A DNA stretch of 64,000 nt from Eublepharis macularius. Lineage: Eukaryota; Chordata; Lepidosauria; Squamata; Eublepharidae. Where the stretch lies: assembly GCF_028583425.1 (NCBI RefSeq), contig NC_072798.1, positions 9,364,501 through 9,428,500 on the forward strand, written 5' to 3'. Positions 11,057 through 23,000 of this stretch are shown piece after piece. How positions within the stretch are numbered: position 1 is the stretch's first letter; every line of letters begins with the position of its first letter. The translations under genes and the position numbers were made by a program. The notes beneath the pieces were generated by a model. It did not search any database. It was not told where the DNA came from and saw only the letters and a list, made by a program, of their open reading frames with translations.

Positions 11057-14000
11057 TCAAGCCAGTTTCGAGATGTCCTCGTACGGCACACCTTCCACTC
11101 GGCGTCCTTGCAAAGGCCCCTAGAGAAAGAGGTTGGGGTGAGAAACTTAACACAGGCTGTCTTGTCAAACTGTGGCCCAACAACAACAACCCAATATGTC
11201 ATGCAGAATTGTTTTTCTTTAAATTTATATTATCTACAGCCTGCCTTTCTCAATGAGACTCAAGGCAGATCACACAGTGTAAATCAGTGCAGTCAATAGG
11301 ATAAGATCTCATAGGCTTATGAAATTAACAAGGTTAAGCGAGGAAATCAATACGGACCAGGCAAGGGGATTGTACACACTTGTCCAATATGCAAAGAATG
11401 GGTTGGGTCTAGCAATCCATCAGCAAAAGGCAGGTGTGGCTCTTTGCCAGTTTCCCCACAACTCAGCAGTCTCTCCTGGCCCCTGTAAAGTTGATGCTTA
11501 GGACGAATTTGCACGTGGAAGATATGACGGAAGAGGAGAAGGAAGATTTGGCTTTGCCGATTTAAGATGCAGGAGAGCGATTTTGCCCTTCCCCCCTCTG
11601 CAATGCAGCACCCCCGGGGGGGGGGCATGGCTATTGGTTCATGCAGTTTTCCATAACCCATGGAGTCAACTTTCGTAGTGTTGGAATTGACTGCTGGAGG
11701 AGGAATGTGGCAAAGGTCCACGGGGTTTTGTGCTGATGGATCACCGGATCCAACCCAATATTGGTGGCCTAACCTGGAGGTGGTAGAAAGTGCCATCAAG
11801 TCATAGATGACTTATGGCAACCCCTGCTGGGGAAAACAGAGAAGAGGTTCGCCTGAGACTTAACCTAGCGTCATACAGAAATATTGACGAAAGACAGGAT
11901 TGGAAGCACTGAGGGGAAGGGGAAAAGAAGATTTTGATACCTCATTTATGGTTTTAATACACCTAAAGAGAGGCTTAATTTGCAAAATATACAATGTAGG
12001 GTAACTGATGTCAAAGAAGACTTACAGATTGAATGAGTATCGTGGCCGAAAACGTTTTTTCATTTATACCTTCTAAAGTAGCTTCGTTTCCTCTGTAGCC
12101 ACCATTTAAAACCAGCACCTTTTTGCCTGGAATATGGGATGACAGAACATGAATTCTATTTATTTAGAATACTGCTACACTGCCTCTTCAGAGTCCTGCT
12201 CGAGGTGGCTTATAATGAAAATATAAAAATATAAACTATTAAAAGCAAGACATAAACAGCATAAAAACCACCTATACAGCAGAAAGACCATTTTAAAAAA
12301 GCTGTTAAGAAAAGCACTAAAAAGCTTGGGTAAAAGATAATTTTAGTTTGGTGCCTTAAAGAAAGCCAGATGAGCCTCAAGGGAGAAAGCATTCCAAAGA
12401 CTAGGTGCCACGACAGAAAATGCCCTGTCTCACCTCTGAAGCAAAGGGCACAGAGAACAGAGCTTGAAAAGCAGATTTTTAACTGGAGGGCTGGGTAATG
12501 AAGCCTATGGTCTACTCCAAACAGTAGTCACTTGCTCAAGGTTTTCTTAGCTCTGCTACCCCCAAATCTTCCCCATCTGAGATTTGCAGATTGAATCAGA
12601 ATTTTCTGCTTACGAAGCAGGAAGAGCTATTCCTTTTTTCCTTTGCAGATTTCCTCATCTCTCATCAGGAAACTGGAAACTTGGAACTCACAGCCCCAGG
12701 AGCACACAAGCTGCAAGCCACCGTTCATGTTGGATCCATGCAGCACATGACGCCACTCTTGTTTACATGACACTTTCTGTTTTGTTTGGCTCTGCCTAAT
12801 CCTCAATATGCATCCAAGGTGCCAATGAACATTTGCAGTTACTTGACAGAAATAGGGACCTGCCTGGCATGCAGTGCTCACAAATATTACCTCCTAGACA
12901 CCTCCTAGGACAGCATCCGAAGCATAGTGGTTACGTGGCAAGGCTGCGAATCAGCACTCTGCTGGTTCGAATCCCACTACTGCCATGAGCTCAGCAGGTG
13001 GCCTTGGATAAGTGTTTGGGCTGCAAAGCAGCACTCTGCTGGTTCAAATCCCACTACGGCTATGAGCTCAGCAGGTAGCCTTGGGTAAGTGTTTGGGCTG
13101 CAAAGCAGCACTCTGCTGGTTTGACTCCCACTATTGTCATGAATTCTGCAGGTGGAATTGAGTAAGCCACACCTCTCATCCCCAGCTCCATTGTGGGATA
13201 ATAACAACTCAGACTTTGTTCACTGCTCTGAGTGGGGCACTAATCTGTCTAGACGAGCACTATATAAGTATAGTTATTATCAGGGCTTTTTCTCTGGGAA
13301 AAGAGGTGGTGGGACTCAGTGGGTTGCCCTTGGAGAAAATGGTCACGTGGCTGGTGGCCCCGCCCCCTGATCTCCAGACAGAGGGGAGTTTAGATTGTCC
13401 TCTGCACTGCAGTGCGGAGGGCAATCTAAACTCCCCTCTGTCTGGAGATCAGGGGGCGGGGCCACCAGCCATGCGACCATTTTCAAGCGGTTCCGGAACT
13501 CCGTTCCACCGTGTTCCAGCTGAAAAAAAGCCCAGGTTATTATTATTATTAAGTTCAAAGCTCATGCTTTCCTGAGACTGGATGACAACACAGGCCTATC
13601 CTTTGAACAAAGGCACGTAAAATGCCTTTGGTATAAGAACAATGGTACTCTAAGTCCAAGCCGAACACGCTATTTACTTAAGCTTCTTTTTAGCTCTAGT
13701 GGCAAATGCGACTCGGAGAACACTGCGTAAATGCTCCCCAAACGGTGATTTTAAGGCTGCACAGAACAGCAGGCAAGCTCAGGGATGCTTTGGAGTCTGG
13801 AAGAAGCTGTGCAACCCCCGATCTCGACTCAGCAAGCTCTGGGAAGCTTCTCAACGCAACTACCAACAACTGCTACAAACACTTTTTAAGCACTGCTAGC
13901 TATCCTTCCCCGTTTTATTTTTTCGTTTAACGTTATGGAGACCCACGCTTAGAGTTGGATCCTGCAAATCTGGGGCACAGGAAGTCTTCCCCATCTGAAG

Positions 14001-17000
14001 CCTCCCTTCAGTGCAGGAAAGCTCTCCTCCTAGCAGAGCAGATGTGTTGGATCCAGCTGGTTCCTCCCCAGAAATATCGCCCAGCCTGTGTGTCTCAAAT
14101 GGTCAGGAAAGTAGCACGGTGTAGCCCGATCTTGGCAGATCTCGGAAGCTAAACAGGGTCCGCCCCGGTCAGTACTTGGATGGGAGACCACCAAGGAAGA
14201 CATGGTTGCTTTGCAGAGTAAGAGATCCAGAGGGGTTAGCCGTGTTAGTCTGCAGTAGCAAAATAGTAAAGAGTCCAGTAGCACCTTTAAGACGAACCAA
14301 CTTTATTGCAGCATAAGCTTTCGAGAGCCACAGTTCCGCATCTGACGAAAAGAGCTGTGGCTCTTGAAAGCTTACGCTACAATAAAGCTGGTTAGTCTTA
14401 AAGGTGCTACCGGTCTCTTTACTATTTTGCAGAGTAAGGCATTGGCGAACCGTCACTGCTCCTCACTTGCCTTGAAAACCCCTTTATTGACGGCCAAAAG
14501 TCGGTTGCAGCTTGACAGCACAAACACACACACATCTGTCTCAAAGTACAAGGCGTCTGCACAGTGCAAAAAATATATTAGTCTTCCACCCAGAGATTTG
14601 ACAGCAACTCATCCTCCGCCTCCACCTAGCTTTCAAGGCAGCTTACCTGGTGCTGGAATCACCGTCTCCAGGTGGGTCTGGTCGAGTTTCAGTTTATCAC
14701 CCGAATCAATCATCTTTACAACTGCTGTGTATTTGTCTATCACCTCCTGTCAAACACACACACGTTTATTAAAGCAGAGCAAACCCTTCTGCTGTGTATT
14801 GCCACGTGTGTGGATAGCAGCCCCAACACAGCTTAAGAAAGCTTCAGCAGGTGTGTACGTTGTGGGGTACCCTCCCACATGTGGTGCACCTGTTTTTACC
14901 TCCATTGTAATTAACTCCAGCTCCTTGCTGTATGTGCTCATAAAAATGTGCCTCTGCCTCACACTTTGTAGGGTACACATCTTGGAAATACTCTCCGTAC
15001 CTACAGTCTGTAATTTGTTACCCTAAATGCACTCGGCAACCAGAGGGAGCCAAGCGTGCTGCCCAGGGCGAGAGGGACAACGAGCCTATTGCCACTGCCA
15101 GCTCCCTCTGACCACCGCCAACACAATCGGCTCCCTCTCTACTGCCCGCACGCTCGGCTTCCTCTGGCTGCTGAATGCTTTTAGGGGAGCAAGAGGAGCT
15201 GGCAGCAGCAAGAGGGAGCCGAGCAGACTAGACGAGACGCCTAGAGAAAAAAACTCTGCCAGGGAGAAGAGGGATTCTCTCCCTCTTCCCCCTGGCAGAG
15301 GTTCTTTCTCACTACACTTCTCATGGAACCTTTCGGGAAATTGACGCATGTCCTCCACGCATCTCGTGTCCTCCACGCATCAGGCGTCTCGTCTGTTTTG
15401 GCTCTCAGCTCACCTGGCTCCCTTCTCAATTCTTTCCATCTCAGGATGTCCCTATACCAGACCAACTAGGCGCGGATGGGGCACATATTCCACTGGATGG
15501 GCAAGATGAGCAGCAAATGGATGCCAACCCGAGATGCTTAGGTAGCAAGTTTTTAGACAGGCAGACTTTTAGATAGCAACAGTAAGGTTTTCTTCTTTTA
15601 TGTCTGTTGCCTGTGCGAGAGTGCTTTATGCTTACTGCAACCACTCCTGAAACTAATAAACTAAATTTTATTTAAGCTGAGTCTGGAATTCATGACTTTG
15701 GTGGGGGTACACCCCAGAACAAACTCAGAGGCTGGAAAGCCAAGGCCTTGGGAAGGCAGAGCTTTCATTCTCACAAACTAAAGGGAACGCACCTCCACCT
15801 GTCTGATTGCTGGAGTGGCTGTGATCAGTGCCCAGGATTGGAAGGAGAGAGGCCCTGATCCCTGCACCAAGTCACTTGAAGCCTAGAGGAATGTGGACTT
15901 CCACTCACTAGAGTCAATTCAATGAAATCTGTAATGTCCTCCCCCGGGGCTTTGGTGACTGCCTCGTTGACAGATAATTGACCAAGGAATTCACCTTAAC
16001 AACAGCCTTCTTTTTATGGTATTTCTCTCCAAGCTTCTTTGTAATGATTTTGACCACAATTTCCTGGAAGAGAGAAAAAAAGAGGGACTTCACATCAGAG
16101 AAGATCACACACCTCTCAGCTCAACCCACAAATACTACCTGCAACAGCCCAAGGGGCATGAAACCACAAGGAAAAGACTGTGTTTCTTTAACAACTGGGA
16201 AAAATAAGACTAACCAACTTTGTTGTAGCATAAGCTTTCGAGAACCACAGCTCTCTTTGTCAAATCTGACAAAGAGAGCTGTGGTTCTCGAAAGCTTATG
16301 CTAAAATAAAGCTGGTTAGTCTTAAAGATGCTACTGGAATCTTTACAAATTTGCAACTACAGACTAACATGGTTAACTCCTCTGGATCTGCGAAAAACAA
16401 CGCAGCCTCAGCATCTCCACCTCTTGGCCTGATGCTCTTCCTCTGCCTCTTATTCCTACGGAAGCAAAGAGAACCTGTGCAGAACCCACAGTAGGCAAGT
16501 GTACGATGATGGAACCGAAGGGGGGCGGGGCAGAACAGCAGTGGATCTATTAAAAGGAAGAAATATACTCTGCACATTGCATACTGGCTGAAATGGCTAC
16601 CAGGCATTGTACGAAGGACAGAATAAAGGGGCCTTTTTCATGATCCATAATTAACTTCTGGCACTACCACATGATACAGCAATGGCCACCAGCTTAGGTC
16701 GCTTTAAGAAGGGAATATAGTCTATGGAGGACAGGTCCATTTAAGGAGACAAAACCATGGCGACTGAATGAAGCCTCCATGTCCAGAGGCAGTGTATCTC
16801 CGAATATCAAATGCTTTGGCATCAGTGTTCTGATTGCGGAGGGGCATCTGTTAGCCATGCTGGGCTGGGTGTGTGTGGGGGAGATGTCCAAGGCGATGGG
16901 CCTGAACCATCCAGGGTGCTCTAACGTCCCCTATCACCGGAGATTATTTTCTTACATCAGTGGGATAAACATAAAGTCCCCATTCCCCCGATAAGAAACG

Positions 17001-20000
17001 ATCTCATCGGCGCTTTGTTAGCAGCAGCAAAAAGTGCAATAGCCACGCACTGGAAAGCAAAATCCATTCCCTCGATTGATAATTGGAATTCTAAAATATG
17101 GGAACATTATATTTCCGAAAAACTATACGATAAACTATATCAAGCAGAACATTTCCCGAACACAACAAACTTTATTGAGAAATGGTTCCCTTTCTTTGAT
17201 TACTTAGAAACTAATAGTTCTCTACCAGGATTAAAAATCTTTAATTTATATGCAAATATGTAAGAGACATACATTGTAGCATGACGTTTGATATTGTTAA
17301 CATATTCTCCCCGAAAAAACAATTATATAACTAGATATGTCTTCTTGTTTTTTAGAGAGCTACACATTGTTTATATTTATTGTTATTGCTATTTATTGCT
17401 ATCTCCATGTTGTTATAGATTTTACAATTTCTATAAAATTATATATTTTTTAAAAGGATGTTCTAATGAAAAAATTTCAGTCCAGATTCAGGTGGAAGAG
17501 GATAAAACAATCAAAAAGGTCTTACAGAAGACGGAATCAAAATTGATCAGTCATCTGCTTATTGGCAAATGTGCCAGTATTGCTTTCAACTACATATCAG
17601 CAACTGGACGCCTCTGGGCCAAATCCAGGTGGCTGAATGAGTACCAACCGTTAGGACACTTACGGGCTGCAGCCAGTAGTCGGCTCGAGCTGATTTTTTC
17701 TTCTCTTCTTCAAACTGAGGGAGGAAAGAATGTTCAACCAGTTCAAATACAAATAAGACAAACTGGGAAGTGCAAAGCATCACCTTATATATTGTCTGCT
17801 GCTTTCAATATGTACTCCTATGTACAACCGGCGCTCCATGTTGTCTAATGTTAGTCCTAGAATTGATTATGTTTTGCTTCAATATCTCTACTATGTCTTG
17901 GATCCTTGCTGATGCTATGTCTTTAAACTTGTATATGTTCACCTTATGGTATTGTATTGAAACGTACTTACTTGATACTGATTGTATTAACCTCATACTG
18001 TGTAATCCGCCTTGAGTCTCACTGAGAAAGGCGGGCTATAAATGACGTAAATAAAATAAAATTTGATGATTTGATGACTGAAAAAAATCTCAGCGACAGC
18101 CAGGGAAACTCCCCATTGGCCAAGAGAGCTTTAAAAAGGCATCAGAAGCTAAAAACTGGAATTCTTTGCCACAGACCGATCTTTGCTTCCTGCTGTATGC
18201 ACTTCCTCTACCAAACACAGCCCCTTTTGCCCCGATGAATGCTTAGTTTTTCAACATTTTTACTGGCTTTGTGAGGAAAAATGATTACCCTATCCATTTT
18301 AGTTTGCCCTTCTTCCAAAAGCTCAACCACCCCAGGTTATTCTCAAAACAACCATGTGAGATAGGTTAGACTGACGGTAAGTGGCTGGTCCAAGTGATTG
18401 TCATGGCTGTGGGAATTCAAACTTGGGTCTGCCCAGTTCAACATGCTAACCGCTGCATTGCAGTGGCTCACAAAAGCAATTGGAACAAATTATGTCTTGT
18501 TCTCATCTTCTCTCTGTCTTTGGCTTTTGTACGCAATGACCTCAGCCATGAGCTCCTTGGCAACTTTTTGATGGAGCCTGACTACAGGATAGGAGGTTAC
18601 ATCATGAGGTGCAGCCCCTCCCTGTGGGCTACATTCTAGAAAAAGAAAATGGCCACGGAGAAAACAAAATGGACTCACAACTAAACAGGTGGCCTCTGCA
18701 AAGGATGCTGGGAAAAACAATTCTGTCTCATTATGGCTTCCCTCGACTCTGAAATGCTGAGCTGCTGTCTTATCACGGAAGCTTTTGTATGACATAAGAT
18801 AACCAGCAACAACTACCCTTACATTTACATGAGACTATTTTGAATGGCAGCATAGCATGCTGGTTAGAGTGTCAGATTAGGATGGAAGAGAGCCGAGTTC
18901 AAATCCATACTCTGCCACAAAGTTTGCTGGGTGACCGTGGGCCAGCCTAACCTACCTCACAGTGACGTTGTGGGGATAAAACAGAATAAGAGGGAACTCT
19001 AGGTATGCTCTTCTAAGTTCCTTGAAGGGCGGGATAAAGATGCAGTAAATAGGATTCGCAGGAAAAATGCTTCTCACGACACCTCTATGATCTCATCCAG
19101 CGCGTTCTTTCTCTTCTTTTCTTTGGACTGCCCTGAGCCAGGAGGAGTTTCCTTGCGTTTAACCGTTGGTGCTGCTCCCGCCATCTTCAGCCCGCTGGGG
19201 CCCAGCAAGCTGCAGAAAGAGTGTGTGGATTAGGACGCCTTCCGCAGGCCTTCCTAGGAAGGCAAACACATCAAGAGCGCCCTGGAGATCTTTCGGTTCC
19301 CCCTCTTGTCAGGTCCACGCAGCACCAATCCTGTTCCCGCAAAACTCTTGAGTCTGTGCTCAGAATTCAGTATGCAAATTCAATGCAGCTCTGTCTCTGC
19401 CTATTTGGATCAATAGCTCTCATTCCTCAAACATGGCTCTTTAAAATAAAATTATTTCCTGGCAAGACTCAGAAAATGAAGAGGGTGTCTGAAGGACATT
19501 AAAATCCAGGGAAAAAAAGGAAACAGACATTTCCTTTTCAGAGGCGTTTCAGAGATGGTAACGCTGTCCCGTGCTGGTGGAAAGTGCTGTCGAGTCATAG
19601 TTGACTTACGGCGACCCCTAGTGGGGTTTTCAAGGCAAGAGACCAACAAAGGTGGTTTGCCATTGGTTGCCTCTGCATAGTGACCCTGGTCTTCTCTGGA
19701 GGTCTCCCATCCAAGTACTAGCCTTAGCTTCTGAGAGCTGATGAGATCGGGCTTGCTTGGGCTATCCAGGTCAGGGCAATGCCATCCCGTGCCAGCCTGA
19801 AAATCTGCCACCGCCCATCAGGCACTGCCTGCAGGCTGGAACCTCTTAAATGAAAGCTAAAATTTTTCAAAAACGTAAAGCTGGGATGTCAGAAAGCAAG
19901 ATCCAGGCTCTAAAACAGCGCACTAGGATATTTTCCTACGCAAACCCCATAGAAATGTATGGGACGGGCACAAAAGCATGGGAGCAGATTGAGCCGCATG

Positions 20001-23000
20001 GCAACTTGGCGGAGGGGAGGGAGAAAGCGGGCAGCCTGAACCCTGGCAGGCCAAGATCGGGAGTAAGTGGAAGAGAACTCACCTGGGCTTAGCTTGTGCC
20101 GCCGTGGAAGTGCTTGCTCCTTTGTTCAACTGAAATGTCACTAGAAAGAAAAAATGGAAGACTGTTCTTTACATTTATTGATTTAAAACATTTATTAGTG
20201 ACCATCTACCCTATGGCATTCAGTAGCTTGCAACATATATAAAAAGACATCTATTTAAAATCTCGATGTCAAACTGCAAAAAAATAGAAAGCTCATCAAA
20301 TGCAGTCCTAAATAACACCATCTTCAGCTGCCTCCTATCAATCGAAGAGTGAGAGGGCCAGGTGCACTTCCCTGGGAAGGCTGTTCCATAATCGTGGGGC
20401 TACCACCAAGAAGGCCCTCTCTCGTGTACCCACCAGACAAGCTTCTTTGGTCATTTCGCTCACTTCACTGCACTGCTTGCTGAAGGGAAATGAAGCTTAG
20501 ACCCCATTTTGCAGAATTAAAGAGTTCAAAACAAAACAAACAGCCCAACACCAATTACTAGAGATGCTTTAACTGGAGATGCCAAGGAATGAACCCAGGA
20601 CCTTCTTTTATTTTTTTATATTTCAATTTACAAACTGCCCATCCTCAGAGGCTCTGGGCGGTGAACAAGTTAAAATCAGTAAAAACAAGAAAACAACAAT
20701 TCTAAAATCAACATACAATAAACAAGAATGAAATAAATTAACCAGATACATTAAGATGCAATGGTGGGGAGAACCTCCCCACCCCAAAGGTGAGAGGCCG
20801 ACATGGCACTGCCCCCTTCAACCACCGAATGCCTGGCGGAACAGCCCGGGTCTCCATTGACAGAGCATTCCACCAGGCTGGGCCAGGACTGAAAAGGCCC
20901 TGGTTGAAGCGAGGCGGACTTCCTTAGGGCCAGGGACTACACCAGTAAACATTTATCTGCTGATCAAAGTGGTCTCCGGGGAACATACAGGGAGAGGCGG
21001 TCCCGAAGATATGCCGGTCCCAACCCGCTCAGGGCTTTAAAGGTAAGAACCAATACCTTGAACCTGATTCGGAATTCAACCGGAAGCCAGTGCAGCTGGC
21101 GCAGGACAGGTGTGATATGTGACTGGTAGGATATACCAGTCAGGACCCGTGCCACCGCATTCTGGACCAGTTGTAGTTTCTGGATCAGGCCCAGGGGTAG
21201 CCCAGTGTAGAGTGAGTTACAGTAAGGGAGTTACTGGGACTCCCTTCAGGGTTGGAAGACTTGAGTTCACATTCCAGCTCGGCCATAAAGCTCACCGGAT
21301 AACTTTGAACAAGTCTGTGTTAGCCCAGCTGACATTACAGAGCTGTTATCACGGTAATGCACCATAGCTCAGTGACCTTGGGCCAGTCACACTTTGTCTC
21401 AGTCTAACCTACTCCACAGGGTTGCTGTGAGAACCCATCTAGCACATTTTTATCCCAGCCTTCCTCCATGGCAGTGTAAAAGGTTCCCTACTTCTCATTT
21501 TACCCTCACAACCACCCTGTCAGGTTGGTTAGGCTGTCAGAGACTGGCCCAACATCATCAAGCAAGCTTCGTGGCAGAGAGGTAATCTGAACCCCAATCT
21601 CCCAGATCCTAATCTAGTACTCTAACCACTGCACTACACAGTCACTATGTGAGTGTGCAAAATGAGAACAATCAGGGTACAGCGAACGAACGCAGGGTTT
21701 CAGATTGCTTCAACAGATCATGTACACACAAACAACCTGGAGTCTAACACTGCAGAGCGTTGCACGTTCCTTACCTTTTTCTTCTTCGTTTTCTCGGTTT
21801 AGTTCTGTGTAGACCGGCTCTTCCTGCAAGGCAGGATTAAAGGAATTTCACAGATTGCATGAGCTTTTGCCATTGCTGGTATCAGGAGAGAACAGGAGCC
21901 AAAACCTACCCTGCGGGCCACCAATCCGGTTGCCAAAGATTCAAAGATTACTGACAGTCATATGTCAAGGGCAGAGTCAAATGCCAGATGGTGGAGCGGG
22001 CACATTGACTTTGACTTCACCTCCCCATTTGCTCCTAACCCCGGAGTGCTCTGGGGCACTAACTTGCGGCAATCTGCACCACAATACATAGCCATTCCCA
22101 GGGCTTTTTTTCTGGGAAAAGAGGTGGTGGAACTCAGTGAGTTGCCCTCGGAGAAAACGGTCACATGGCTGGTGGCCCCGCCCCCTGATCTCCAGACAGA
22201 GGGATGTTGAGATTGCGCTCGGCGGTGCGGAGGGCAATCTAAATTCCCCTCTGTCTGGAGATCAGGGGGCGGGGCCATCAGCCATGTGACCATTTTCAAG
22301 AGGTTCCGGAACTCTGTTCCACTGCGTTCCTGCTGAAAAAAAGCCCTGGCCCTTCCTCAATAGAAAGTCACGGATAGGGATCTATTGGAAAATATGGGCA
22401 GAAAAACAGGGGTGGGCTTGTTTTTCTGGATCCCAAGAACGTCTGCGTCCATAATCTGACCCACGAGGCCAGGCCCCACCTGTTCCTTCCCTTCCAAGCC
22501 TCTCCTGACTTGCTCTTCAATGAACCTGGCCGTCTTCTCTTCGTCGTCCAAGTCCTGCTTCTTCTTCTTCTCCTGCTCCTGCTGCCTGCGGATCGTCTCA
22601 GGGTCTCGGTCGATGTATTGGATGTACCAGCCTTTGGGCGTTTCGTCCACTTTGCAGAAGCCTGAAAAACCACATCGCAACCGTTACAGTCTTGAGAGAG
22701 GCAGAGGAGGAGGAAAGAGACATTGCACGGGATCAAGGTCTGGGCATTTCTGTCCTCTTCCCATTCCCAATCCCAAAGTGCACAGATTCTGGCCCAAAAT
22801 GTAGGATGTTTATCAGATTCAGGTGGGTAGCTATATAGGTCTGTAGTTGAAGAGCAAGATTTGGGACCAGTAGCACCTTAGAAACGAGCTAGATCTCTAG
22901 GGCATGAGCTTTTCAGAGTAACTTGGAACTCTTGAGAGCTCAATCCCTGGAAATCTAAGTCTCTATGGGGCTACTGGACCCCAATCATGTTTTATCGGGT

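Noticed and set aside
12943-13173. CRISPR-like spaced repeats
   Set aside because: A three-unit 77-bp tandem in a vertebrate SINE; no constant short repeat with unique spacers.
12940-13180. Possible tRNA gene cluster
   Set aside because: B-box-like sequence is present, but no cloverleaf with matched acceptor stem can be drawn; a SINE head explains it.
14364-15026. 220-residue plus-strand frame
   Set aside because: It crosses a PLE arm and a 5S-SINE and is antisense to KIN exon 11; no protein features.
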